Origin: Streptomyces brasiliensis
GTDB taxonomy: Bacteria; Actinomycetota; Actinomycetes; Streptomycetales; Streptomycetaceae
NCBI RefSeq assembly: GCF_014647875.1
Contig: NZ_BMQA01000030.1
Span: 33,397-97,396 of the forward strand
DNA: 64,000 nucleotides
Reading direction: 5' to 3'
Positions 42,867 to 51,040 of this stretch are shown one piece after another. The notes beneath the pieces were generated by a model. That model ran no database searches. It saw nothing but the letters and a program-made list of their open reading frames with translations, and had not been told where the DNA came from. Numbering within the stretch: position 1 is the first letter of the stretch; the number at the start of each line of letters is the position of its first letter. Made by a program: the position numbers and the translations under genes.

Positions 42867-43365
42867 TCAGCCCATGTGATCTTGTGGCTTGAGCGCCCTA
42901 CCGAGAGCCTTCCGGGCCCGGTCCCGGCTGCTCGGCATGAGGTGCGCGTACACCTTCAGCGTCAGGCCCGGGTCTGAGTGTCCGAGGTACTCGGCGAGGG
43001 CCTTGATGCTCTCTCCTGCGTCCAGCAGCACCGACGCGTAGAAGTGCCGCAGGGCGTGCATGCCGTGCTCACGGGCGGCGGCGTGTTCGCGACTCTTGGC
43101 CTTCGGGATGACGCCCGCCTTCGCGAGCGCGGGCTTCCAGTGGTCTTCGTTCAGCGGCGTCCGCCAGACGTGCCCACCGTTGGGACCCGTGAAGATGAGT
43201 CGCCGGGTCACCGGCTGGCCGTTCGCTCGGGAACCGTTTGATGTGCTCCTGTAGTGCCTCTGCCACGGGGTCGGGTAGAGGCACATCACGGAGCTTGCAG
43301 CGGAGCTCCCGCCCGCCGCGTGCTTCCGGGCCGACCCGGACCCAGCGTGCCCGACGGGTCGGCAC
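42867..43365 (-). pseudogene. tyrosine-recombinase (integrase) remnant with a frameshift
   Basis: Two overlapping frames together give an integrase catalytic domain. One reads RCKLRDVPLPDPVAEAL (up to about 43230). The other continues VTRRLIFTGPNGGHVWR and MHALRHFYASVLLDAGE, then EYLGHSDPGLTLKVYAHL. The Arg (ALRH), His (LGHSD) and the catalytic Tyr (VYAHL) are present, but the chain is broken near 43230 and the N-terminal domain is missing. It is a relic of an integrated element next to gpmA. Confidence 0.8.
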
Positions 43366-43440
43366 AGTCCCTGCGACCCGCCCGGCTACGCTCGCGCGGG
43401 AGCGCCCCGCGGCGCGTGGCTGCGGGGCGCCTTGTGGGGT

Positions 43441-43650
43441 TTAGTCGATCTTCTCCCCGTTGTGCGTACCGCCCTTGCAGAGGTTGTCCGTCAGATCGGG
43501 CGTTCCGCCGCCCTGCCTGCACTCAGAAGGGGTGACATAGGTTGGGGCACCTTGTGCGGTGGCGGCGGTGGCGGTGGCGGCGCCTGTGAGGCCGAGTCCG
43601 GCGAGGGCTGCCGTGGCGATGACGGCGGCGAGGATTCGTCGAATGCGCAT
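43441..43650 (-). CDS. small secreted peptide with two cysteines
   Basis: This 69-residue protein has a signal peptide (RILAAVIATAALAGLGLTG) and a short mature part (TYVTPSECRQGGGTPDLTDN, then a second Cys in NLCKGG). The ATG at 43650 has GGGGAACC upstream. Similar short secreted peptides are common in Streptomyces accessory regions. The function is unknown. Confidence 0.75.
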   Translation of the reverse strand: MRIRRILAAVIATAALAGLGLTGAATATAATAQGAPTYVTPSECRQGGGTPDLTDNLCKGGTHNGEKID

Positions 43651-44336
43651 TTGGTTCCCCTTTCACGCATTGCCTCGGTTGGGGCACTAGCCAGCTTGAT
43701 CTCCACCCATGTGGGTGGCGCGTCATGGTGCGCCATTCGGGTGACAGCGCTGGTGGGTGCGGGGTCGGTGACGCGACCCGTCGGACAGGCCCTGGAACGA
43801 AGAGACCACCCCGGCCGGATGGGTGGTCTCTTCGTTGTTCCGGAGGGGGCAGCGTCCGCAGCCGGCCCTATGCTAAGAGCCGTGTTGACCTGCGGAAACG
43901 CGCCCTTAGTAGCGGAGGGTGGCCGGACGCTGCGGATACTGGTGGACGCTACACATTCTGTTTAGCGTCCGCAGGAAAAGTGCAGGTCAGAGGGGGCGAG
44001 CGAGCCCCGGCGGACGCTGTTTTCCCTTAACTCTCAAGTTTTGCTGGGGATGGCTTTTCAGGCGGGGCGGGATCGCGGGCCCGGCTGCCCGCCCGCCCCC
44101 CTGAAAAGCCGTGGCGAAGCACAGAGAGCGGGGGAGGCCCGGCGGCACCCGCCCACGTCTGCCGCCTGCCCCTTGGAAGGTCCGCAGGGCAGCAGTCCAG
44201 GAACGGGCGTCCCCCGGGGCGGAACGGCGCGATCTTGCATGGTGAGCGGGGACTTTACTCGCCAGTACACGTCCTGCTTCACTCTCTCTCCAAGATCTAC
44301 TCACGAGATCTTCACATTTACGTTACGAGGAGAACC
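43651..44336. other. 686-base accessory intergenic region
   Basis: No gene recognised. It contains a 16-base perfect hairpin (43796-43836), repeated GGACGCT elements with an inverted pair (43944-43951 and 43963-43970), and a 7-base palindrome AAGATCT/AGATCTT (44292-44312) before the next gene. The texture suggests deletion of an element's cargo. Confidence 0.5.
43796..43836. terminator. 16-bp perfect hairpin
   Basis: AACGAAGAGACCACCC, a 9-base loop, then GGGTGGTCTCTTCGTT. It has no gene directly upstream, so it is probably the terminator of a lost gene. Confidence 0.6.
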
Positions 44337-45101
44337 ATGCGGTTCCGCATAGGCGCGGCTGTGATCGCCGCCACGATGTTTCCCCTGTTCGCAGCCCCGG
44401 CCGCGGACGCGGCGACCGCCCCCAAGATCACTTGGGGGTTCGGCAAGGGTGCGAAGGTCGACGCCAAGTCGAAGGTGACGATCAACTACTCGCTTGCCGG
44501 CCTGCCCAAGAACAGCCACGTCGAACTGCGGCGTGAGATGGGCACTGCCCGCGTCTTCAAGAAGGTCGTCTCTCTCAAGGCCGTCAACGGCAAGGGTTCG
44601 GTGACGACCACCGCGCCGGCACAGGGCCGCTGGAGCTACCGCATCTACGTTCTGGACTCCAAGAACAAGAGCCTCGGCTTCACCGGGCACTACCTCTACG
44701 CCTACAGCAACATCAGCATCCGGAAGTTCTTCCCCTACAACTGGAGTGGCGGCAGCGTCACCGTGGGCGGCCGGCTCCTGCAGTACGAAGTCGGCGCCGA
44801 CTACAAGGCCTGGGACGTCTTCGCCACCACGAAGCGGGTGACGTGCCGCTCGGTCAGCCTCAAGTTCGGCCGGCTCAAGGACTACGGATCCATGGACAGC
44901 AGCAAGCGCAAGGTGATGGTCGTCCAGGCCGACGCCGACCCCGTCAGCACGACCGTGCCGTACGACGCCTACGTCACGCTCAACGCCAAGCTGACCGGCG
45001 CCGCCTTCGGCCTCCACCTGAACCAGGATCCCCAGAACACTTACTCCTCGGTCACCTACGTCGGCGGAACCGCCAACTGCTACACCGCCAGTGGCTTCTG
45101 A
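44337..45101 (+). CDS. secreted protein of unknown function
   Basis: This 254-residue protein has a signal peptide (GAAVIAATMFPLFAAPAADA), then beta-rich segments (VTINYSLAGLPKNSHVELRRE, WSYRIYVLDSKNKSLGF). Two Cys (VTCRSVSLK, ANCYTASGF) could pair. GAGGAGAACC precedes the ATG. It has an extracellular fold pattern like the protein at 38423. The function is unknown. Confidence 0.8.
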   Translation: MRFRIGAAVIAATMFPLFAAPAADAATAPKITWGFGKGAKVDAKSKVTINYSLAGLPKNSHVELRREMGTARVFKKVVSLKAVNGKGSVTTTAPAQGRWSYRIYVLDSKNKSLGFTGHYLYAYSNISIRKFFPYNWSGGSVTVGGRLLQYEVGADYKAWDVFATTKRVTCRSVSLKFGRLKDYGSMDSSKRKVMVVQADADPVSTTVPYDAYVTLNAKLTGAAFGLHLNQDPQNTYSSVTYVGGTANCYTASGF

Positions 45102-45198
45102 GCAGCAGCAAATACCGCTCCGTCGACGGTCACCGTGCACCTCCCGTCCGCGGATCCCGCGGCCGATGTGACGGTGTTGCCCGTCCGGCGCGCAGCGA

Positions 45199-45223
45199 CA
45201 CCCCCGGAGTCAGTCCGGGGGTG
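45199..45223 (+). terminator. hairpin after the secreted protein
   Basis: CACCCCCGGA, a 5-base loop, TCCGGGGGTG, located about 100 bases past the stop. Confidence 0.6.
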
Positions 45224-45324
45224 CGTCCCCGGCAGCGGGGCGGGCCGTGGGCGGAGTCACCCGAAGTCGCCAAGACCCAGGGCGGGAAGAAGCAGGTTTC
45301 ACGGCCTGGGTCCACGGTGGGTCC

Positions 45325-45837
45325 TCAGCGTCGCGTCACGGTGCCGTGCCGGTCGCAGGCGGCGATCGTCCCGATCCGACGCAGGTCGTCGGCGAGCGCG
45401 CCCTTGCGGTCGAGGTGCGCCGGGACCAGCTTCCCCACGATCCAGCTGAACCAGCGAGGCGGGTCACCCGTCCGATAGGTCTGCACCACCCGTGTCCCGG
45501 TGCCGACCGGTTCCAGTGCGATGCTCCAGACGGTGCTGTCGGGGAACAGCGGGGTGGCGATCGTGCGCCAGCTGATCAGGCAGGGGGCCTCGAGCGCGAC
45601 GATCTCGCAGACCCGGCTCCACCGCAGCCGGCCCGACCGGTTGTGCCCGCGGAACCGTGCACCGGGTGCCGCCGCGGTCGCCCCGCGGAGCCAGGTGACC
45701 CGGTGGCATTCATGGCTCCACTCACTGGTGCGGGTGACGTCCGCGACGACGCGCCACACGGCCTCGACCGACGCGTCGACCATCACCTCCGTGCGGTACG
45801 CCGGCGGGACGCCCCGATTCGCTTCGATGCCCGTCAC
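45325..45837 (-). CDS. START-like (SRPBCC) polyketide-cyclase/dehydrase-type protein
   Basis: This 170-residue protein has the START-like pattern: TEVMVDASVEAVWRVVADVTR, EWSHECHRVTWLRG, then WSIALEPVGTGTRVVQTYRTG. The family binds hydrophobic ligands in a helix-grip pocket. It is downstream of a TetR gene on the same strand, with a 31-base gap. The GTG at 45837 has GGGGGAGA just upstream. A longer frame starts at 45897. Confidence 0.82.
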   Translation of the reverse strand: MTGIEANRGVPPAYRTEVMVDASVEAVWRVVADVTRTSEWSHECHRVTWLRGATAAAPGARFRGHNRSGRLRWSRVCEIVALEAPCLISWRTIATPLFPDSTVWSIALEPVGTGTRVVQTYRTGDPPRWFSWIVGKLVPAHLDRKGALADDLRRIGTIAACDRHGTVTRR

Positions 45838-45868
45838 TCTCTCCCCCTCGAGGTCGCATCCATGCGTG

Positions 45869-46501
45869 TCATGCGTCGAGCAGCCGGTCGATGACACCGG
45901 CCGCCCACTCTTCGTACTGCTGCGGTGACCAGCCCGAGAGGTCGGTGAGCAACTGGTAGACCTCGACGCCGAGGACCGCCCACACCCCGTCGAGCTCCGC
46001 GCGGGTCACCGCACGACCTATGACATGGGTCATGCCTTGCTCGATGCTGATCCGCCGGCGCTGCTGGTCCTCCCGCAACGTCCGAGCCAAGTCGCCGTTC
46101 GAGGCGGCCGCCTCCCGGAGCGCGAGATGCACACCCGCGGTGCGCTGGTGGATGGCGGTGACCAGCCGGGCGGCGGCCGCGATCCGCTCCCGCCGGGTCC
46201 CGGTGGCGAGCGCGGCGAACTCCGGACGCTCACCGAGCGCTTCCGGCTCCGCGTCGCCGACGATGGCGGCATCGAGCGCCGTCATGAGCAGATCGCTCTT
46301 CGAACGGAAGCCCGCGTAGACAGTCTCGACCGACACGCCCGCCTCGCGGGCGACGTCACGCATCCCCGTCGCTGCCCAGCCGCGCTCCCCGAACAGCCTG
46401 ACGGCCGCGGCGAGCACCAAGGCCCTTGTCTCCACCGCCTGCTGCTCGCGTCGTGGTGACCGGTACCGGCGTCTCGTCCGCGGCGCCTTTTCCGCCGCCA
46501 T
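45869..46501 (-). CDS. TetR-family regulator
   Basis: This 210-residue protein has the helix-turn-helix TGMRDVAREAGVSVETVYAGF then SKSDLLMTALDAAI at about residues 45-75. A Lys/Arg-rich N-terminus precedes it. The start ATG overlaps the stop of the hemerythrin gene by one base (TGATG), so the three minus-strand genes form an operon. It likely controls itself. Confidence 0.9.
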   Translation of the reverse strand: MAAEKAPRTRRRYRSPRREQQAVETRALVLAAAVRLFGERGWAATGMRDVAREAGVSVETVYAGFRSKSDLLMTALDAAIVGDAEPEALGERPEFAALATGTRRERIAAAARLVTAIHQRTAGVHLALREAAASNGDLARTLREDQQRRRISIEQGMTHVIGRAVTRAELDGVWAVLGVEVYQLLTDLSGWSPQQYEEWAAGVIDRLLDA

Positions 46502-47157
46502 CAGCGCTCCACCACGCTCTGCGCCGGGATCTGCGGCTGCCACCACGCCGCGGTCCGACGCCGGTAGGCGCGGGCGAAGCCGTACAGCAGGATGAACCGT
46601 GGCACCGCCGGCACCTGATGAGCCACGATCCGGTAGCCCTCGGGGTCGATGCCGTCGAGGAGCCAGTGCCCCTCCCTTCCGAGCTGCGCGAAGGACTTGG
46701 GTTTCACGTTGTACTTCTGATCCCAGGCGTGCCACTCCGCGTGCGTGATGTGCGCCGAGACGACCGGCATGGCCTCTTCGACCTCGCGCTCCAGATGCGG
46801 CACCAGCACGTTCGTCAACGTGTCCAGTGCCGTGAGGAGTTCGACGCGTGTCCCGTCGGCTGTCGTGGCCGCGTACCGCCGGGCGGCGGCCGTCAGGGCC
46901 GCGGCCGCCGGGTTGATCCGGCGGTGATCGGTCTCCAGGGAGTCGAGGAGCGGAGCCGCGGCCGGGGCGCGCTCGCGCACCAGCGGCCAAAGGCCCTCGT
47001 CCTCGCCGGTGTGGTGGGCGTGGAGGAGCTCCATCAACCACACGGCATGCTCGCCGAGGGCACGCCGCTGCCCGGGCTGCGGATACGGCTCGGAGGTCAG
47101 CACCGCGCGCACGCGGTCCAGGTCGCGACGCAACGCGCCGTGCACGATCCCCATCAT
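46501..47157 (-). CDS. hemerythrin-like domain protein
   Basis: This 218-residue protein (MMGIVHGALRRDLDRVRAVL) carries the ligand motifs LLHAHHTGEDEGLWPLV and LVPHLEREVEEAMPVV typical of HHE proteins. It likely binds a di-iron centre. The start at 47157 is preferred. An upstream ATG at 47247 is in frame, but that stretch is AT-richer and includes GTAGA/TCTAC (47191-47214), so it looks like a promoter/operator. Confidence 0.82.
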   Translation of the reverse strand: MMGIVHGALRRDLDRVRAVLTSEPYPQPGQRRALGEHAVWLMELLHAHHTGEDEGLWPLVRERAPAAAPLLDSLETDHRRINPAAAALTAAARRYAATTADGTRVELLTALDTLTNVLVPHLEREVEEAMPVVSAHITHAEWHAWDQKYNVKPKSFAQLGREGHWLLDGIDPEGYRIVAHQVPAVPRFILLYGFARAYRRRTAAWWQPQIPAQSVVER

Positions 47158-47314
47158 CCGCGTGTCCGCCCTCGATGCGTCAGGACGAGCGTAGAACGAT
47201 GCCGTTTTCTCTACAAGGCTGTTCCAGTGAAATGGCAAGACACCCATGGGCCCTGGCCGGGTCAGGACGCGCAGATCCGGGACGGCGCGGACTGCACCGG
47301 CAGGTCCTCGGTCG

Positions 47315-47566
47315 TCACCAGATCGACAGCGGCACCGGATGGATCTCGTCCGCCTTGTGGCCGGCGCGTTCGTGGACGCGCTGGACGGCAGCCGCGTCGG
47401 GGCCTTCGGAGAGGCAGTAGACGATTCCGGACTCGGGGTCCGCCCAGGCGCGTTCGAAGTGCACGCCTTCTTCCTTCTCAACGGCGAGGTCGGCCTTGTG
47501 CGCCTGCCTCAGCTGTTCGTCCGTGATGCCCTTCATGCCGTGGTGGATGTCTATGAACTGGGTCAT
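47315..47566 (-). CDS. SCO4226-like nickel-binding ferredoxin-fold protein
   Basis: This 83-residue protein (MTQFIDIHHGMKGITDEQLR) matches, from memory, the S. coelicolor SCO4226 nickel-binding family. The family has conserved DIHHGM and HFERAWADPESGIVYCLSEG. It is cytoplasmic and dimeric in the known member. The window also holds nur, so nickel handling is a shared theme, but no operon link is visible. Confidence 0.9.
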   Translation of the reverse strand: MTQFIDIHHGMKGITDEQLRQAHKADLAVEKEEGVHFERAWADPESGIVYCLSEGPDAAAVQRVHERAGHKADEIHPVPLSIW

Positions 47567-47670
47567 GACCTCGCACCTCCTCTTCCCGAGTGGTTCCGGC
47601 TTTCCGGCGGTGCTCCTTTCATGCTGCGCCTCCGGGCCCCGCTCGGGCGACCGGAGGACGCACGCACGGC

Positions 47671-47705
47671 GAAGGGCCCCGGTGATCTCGTCACCGGGGC
47701 CCTTC
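47671..47705. terminator. strong 15-bp hairpin
   Basis: The arms GAAGGGCCCCGGTGA and TCACCGGGGCCCTTC flank a 5-base loop. It lies downstream of the minus-strand Cys-rich peptide gene and would end its transcript. Confidence 0.75.
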
Positions 47706-47755
47706 GTCCTCGTATCCGTGTGTGTACGGCAGTGCGGCTCTACGGCTGTACGGCG

Positions 47756-47911
47756 TCAGCCGCACTGGCAAGGGTTGCCCTGCTGGCATCCGCAGCCACA
47801 GCCCGAGCCGCAGCCGCACGCGCCGAAGAGCGGGAGGCTCTTGATCTCGGCGGGCTGCTCGGTCTCGCGCTCCTGCGTGCGGTCGGGCGTCGTACTGGGG
47901 GATTCGGCCAT
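47756..47911 (-). CDS. small cysteine-rich peptide
   Basis: This 51-residue protein has an acidic/polar first half (MAESPSTTPDRTQERETEQP) and a tail packed with seven Cys (ACGCGSGCGCGC, then PCQCG). The ATG at 47911 has GGGAGGGACCC upstream. The pattern resembles metallothionein-like or bacteriocin-like tails, and a metal-binding role is inference. It lies between the nickel-binding protein and phoU. Confidence 0.75.
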   Translation of the reverse strand: MAESPSTTPDRTQERETEQPAEIKSLPLFGACGCGSGCGCGCQQGNPCQCG

Positions 47912-48072
47912 GGGTCCCTCCCGGAGGGCTAGAGGCTCGGGCGCCTTGTGCCTTTGCCCATTCCATGCCCGTTCCGTCCGGCGCATCAACGGCGCACGGA
48001 GGCGTCCCCACGCCCGACCGACACCCCGCGAGCCCCCGGCACGGCGACTGCGCCGGCCGAACCCCCGGAGGG

Positions 48073-48762
48073 CTAGGCTCCCTCGACCCCCGTCACCGGC
48101 TGGGTGTCCGGCTGGAAGTCGTCGGCGTGCTCGCCCGTCACCAGGAACACGACGCGCTTGGCCACCGCCACCGCGTGGTCGGCGTAGCGCTCGTAGTAGC
48201 GGCCGAGCAAGGTGACGTCGACTGCCGTCTCGATGCCGTGCTTCCACTTGTCGTCCAGCAGGTGCTGGAAGAGCGTGCGGTGCAGCAGGTCCATCTCGTC
48301 GTCGTCCTGCTCCAGCTGGAGCGCGAGGTCGATGTCCTTGGTGATGATCACCTCGGCCGCCTTCGCCATCAGGCGCTGCGCGAGCTGGCCCATCTCGAGG
48401 ATCGTGGCGTGCAGGTCGTGCGGGACCGCGCGCGCGGGGAAGCGCAGGCGTGCGAGCTTCGCCACATGCTGGGCGAGGTCGCCCGACCGCTCCAGATCGG
48501 CGGACATACGAAGCGAGGTGACGACGATCCGCAGGTCCGTGGCCACGGGCTGCTGCCGGGCCAGCAGGGCTATCGCCCGTGCCTCCAGGTCGTGCTGGAG
48601 TTCGTCGACCTTCTTGTCCGCCTCGATGACGCTCTCGGCCAGCTTGAGGTCGGAGTCCAGGATCGCCGTCGTGGCGCGCCCGATCGCCGACCCGACCAGC
48701 CGGGCCATCTCCACCAGACCGTCGCCGATCGAATCAAGTTCCTCGTGGTACGCGTCCCGCAT
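48073..48762 (-). CDS. phoU: PhoU, phosphate signalling regulator
   Basis: This 229-residue all-helical protein has two PhoU repeats (LVEMARLVGSAIGRATTAILD, then MGQLAQRLMAKAAEVI). Metal-binding acidic motifs DLERSGDLAQHV and YYERYADHAVAVAKRV mark the two halves. It restrains phosphate-starvation signalling. It is divergent from phoR-phoP. AGGAGAGGG precedes the start. Confidence 0.95.
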   Translation of the reverse strand: MRDAYHEELDSIGDGLVEMARLVGSAIGRATTAILDSDLKLAESVIEADKKVDELQHDLEARAIALLARQQPVATDLRIVVTSLRMSADLERSGDLAQHVAKLARLRFPARAVPHDLHATILEMGQLAQRLMAKAAEVIITKDIDLALQLEQDDDEMDLLHRTLFQHLLDDKWKHGIETAVDVTLLGRYYERYADHAVAVAKRVVFLVTGEHADDFQPDTQPVTGVEGA

Positions 48763-48872
48763 TGGGTTCCCTCTCCTACGTGTCATGGGCTTCCGGGGCC
48801 GGGGCCCGCGGCGAAGCCGACGGTGAACCCCACGCTCCCACGTTCCGGGCCGCACGCGTCCGTTTCCGCCAC

Positions 48873-48905
48873 CCCAAATGAACCAATACTGGCTCCAAGG
48901 TGAAC
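48873..48905 (-). promoter_or_regulatory. PHO box (three 11-base repeats) between phoU and phoR
   Basis: On the minus strand the repeats read GTTCACCTTGG, AGCCAGTATTG (degenerate) and GTTCATTTGGG, contiguous. This matches the PhoP direct-repeat units described for Streptomyces. It would let PhoP control phoU and phoRP. Confidence 0.8.
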
Positions 48906-48978
48906 TCTGGGCGACGAGTGTCCTAGCTCGCACTGGGACGGCTGTGGGGATGTCGTGGCGCATGCCTAACCTGGACGC

Positions 48979-50250
48979 ATGGACGTGAACGCGGCGGTCG
49001 CCGCAGCGGCAGCGATCGCCGGGGTTCTCACCGGCGTCATCGCCATGCTGGCGTTCCGCTGGAGCGAGCGGGAGCAGAAGCGCCCGACGCGGACCTCCCT
49101 GCACACGGACCCGGTGCTGCCACCAGGCGTCGACACCGTCCTGTCCGTGCTTCGCTCCTCCGCCGTCGTCCTCGACGAGGCCGACGCAGTCGTCAAGGCG
49201 AGCTCCGCGGCATACGCCCTGGGCCTGGTCCGCGGCGGCAAGCTCGCCGTCGAGCCCATGCTCCAGATGGCCCGGGACACCCGGCGCGACGGAGAGATAC
49301 GCCAGGTCGAACTGGACCTCCCGCGCCGCGGGACCGGCCGGGGCGAGGCCCTGGCCGTTTCGGCGCGCGTGGCCCCGCTCGGCTCGCGCCTGGTGCTCCT
49401 CCTGGTGGAGGACCTCACCGAGGCCCGGCGGATCGAAGCGGTACGACGCGACTTCGTCGCGAACGTCAGCCATGAACTGAAGACCCCCGTCGGCGCGCTC
49501 TCCCTCCTGTCCGAGGCCGTCATGGACGCCTCCGACGACCCGGAGGCCGTGGAGCGCTTCGCCGGACGCATGCAGATAGAGGCCACGCGCCTGACCAACC
49601 TGGTCCAGGAGCTCATCGACCTCTCCCGGGTGCAGAACGACGACCCGCTGGAGGACGCCGAGCCGGTCCGCGTGGACGAACTGGTCGCCGAGGCGATCGA
49701 CCGCTGCCGCCATCAGGCCGGCACCAAGCAGATCACCATGGCCGCGGGCGGCACCGCCGACCTGCACGTCTGGGGCAACCGCGGACAGCTCGCCGCCGCC
49801 CTGGGCAACCTCGTGGAGAACGCCGTCAACTACTCCCCGGCCCGCACCCGCGTCGGCATCGCCGCGCGCCGGGTCAGCGGGTCCGGCGGCGACATGATCG
49901 AGCTCGCCGTGACCGACCAGGGCATCGGCATCTCGGACAAGGACAAGGAGCGCATCTTCGAGCGCTTCTACCGCGTCGACCCCGCCCGCTCCCGTGCCAC
50001 CGGTGGCACGGGCCTGGGTCTCGCGATCGTCAAGCACGTGGTCGCCTCGCACGGCGGGGAGGTCACGGTGTGGAGCGCCCAAGGCCAGGGCTCCACCTTC
50101 ACCCTGCGGCTGCAGGAGGCGGGTGTGGCCCGAGACCGCGCCCAGCAGCATCCCGACCTCGACGAAGAGGACGCGCAGACCACAGCTTCCGCACTTTCCC
50201 CAGACTCAACCGCGTATGAAACGCTTCCCGCCCCGGAGGTCCTTCCGTGA
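48979..50250 (+). CDS. phoR: PhoR, phosphate sensor histidine kinase
   Basis: This 423-residue kinase has one N-terminal membrane segment (AAAAIAGVLTGVIAMLAF) and the H-box NVSHELKTPVGAL (His near residue 165). The N-box ENAVNYSPAR and the ATP lid TGGTGLGLAIVKHVV follow. It phosphorylates PhoP when phosphate is low. The end overlaps the phoP GTG. Confidence 0.95.
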   Translation: MDVNAAVAAAAAIAGVLTGVIAMLAFRWSEREQKRPTRTSLHTDPVLPPGVDTVLSVLRSSAVVLDEADAVVKASSAAYALGLVRGGKLAVEPMLQMARDTRRDGEIRQVELDLPRRGTGRGEALAVSARVAPLGSRLVLLLVEDLTEARRIEAVRRDFVANVSHELKTPVGALSLLSEAVMDASDDPEAVERFAGRMQIEATRLTNLVQELIDLSRVQNDDPLEDAEPVRVDELVAEAIDRCRHQAGTKQITMAAGGTADLHVWGNRGQLAAALGNLVENAVNYSPARTRVGIAARRVSGSGGDMIELAVTDQGIGISDKDKERIFERFYRVDPARSRATGGTGLGLAIVKHVVASHGGEVTVWSAQGQGSTFTLRLQEAGVARDRAQQHPDLDEEDAQTTASALSPDSTAYETLPAPEVLP

Positions 50251-50927
50251 CCCGAGTGCTCGTCGTCGAGGACGAGGAGTCCTTTTCCGACGCCCTGTCG
50301 TACATGCTCCGCAAGGAGGGCTTCGAGGTCGCAGTGGCGGCCACGGGCCCCGACGGACTCGACGAGTTCGAGCGCAACGGCGCCGACCTCGTCCTCCTCG
50401 ACCTGATGCTGCCGGGGCTGCCCGGCACGGAGGTGTGCCGCCAGCTGCGCGGCCGCTCCAACGTTCCGGTGATCATGGTCACCGCCAAGGACAGCGAGAT
50501 CGACAAGGTCGTCGGCCTGGAGATAGGAGCCGACGACTACGTCACCAAGCCCTTCTCCTCTCGCGAACTGGTCGCCCGCATCCGCGCCGTCCTGCGTCGC
50601 CGCGGTGAGCCGGAGGAGGTCACCCCGGCCGCGCTGGAGGCCGGTCCGGTCCGCATGGACGTGGACCGGCACGTGGTGACGGTCTCCGGCTCGAAGGTCG
50701 ACCTTCCCCTCAAGGAGTTCGACCTCCTGGAGATGCTGCTGCGCAACGCGGGCCGCGTCCTGACCCGCATGCAGCTCATCGACCGAGTCTGGGGCGCCGA
50801 CTACGTGGGCGACACCAAGACCCTCGACGTCCACGTCAAGCGCCTGCGCGCCAAGATCGAGCCCGACCCGGGTGCCCCGCGGTACCTGGTGACGGTCCGC
50901 GGCCTCGGCTACAAGTTCGAGCCGTAA
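50247..50927 (+). CDS. phoP: PhoP, phosphate response regulator
   Basis: This 226-residue OmpR-type regulator has the acidic pair VVEDEES, the acceptor Asp in LVLLDLMLPG and the Lys in YVTKPFSS. The winged-helix domain is LPLKEFDLLEMLLRNAGRVL and WGADYVGDTKTLDVHVKRLR. It controls the pho regulon and cross-talks with GlnR (established for Streptomyces). GTGA overlaps phoR. Confidence 0.96.
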   Translation: MTRVLVVEDEESFSDALSYMLRKEGFEVAVAATGPDGLDEFERNGADLVLLDLMLPGLPGTEVCRQLRGRSNVPVIMVTAKDSEIDKVVGLEIGADDYVTKPFSSRELVARIRAVLRRRGEPEEVTPAALEAGPVRMDVDRHVVTVSGSKVDLPLKEFDLLEMLLRNAGRVLTRMQLIDRVWGADYVGDTKTLDVHVKRLRAKIEPDPGAPRYLVTVRGLGYKFEP

Positions 50928-50956
50928 GCCGCACCGGGACGCAAGGTCCCCGGACG

Positions 50957-51010
50957 GTCGTACGGCGAAGGGCGGCACCCCTGATGGGGTGCCGCCCTTC
51001 GCCGTACGAC
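50957..51010. terminator. perfect 25-bp hairpin after phoP
   Basis: Arms of 25 bases with a 4-base loop TGAT, beginning 29 bases after the phoP stop. It separates phoP from the convergent lipoprotein gene and can serve both. Confidence 0.9.
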
Positions 51011-51040
51011 GGTTGCGACGGCTGTCGTACGACTGACCGC

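Noticed and set aside
43441..44336. CRISPR-like array among repeated GGACGCT elements
   Set aside because: The repeats are short (7-8 bases), irregularly spaced and partly inverted. No repeat-spacer structure exists.
47158..47247. Longer N-terminus of the hemerythrin-like protein
   Set aside because: The stretch is AT-richer than its surroundings and includes a short inverted repeat, which fits a promoter for the TetR operon.
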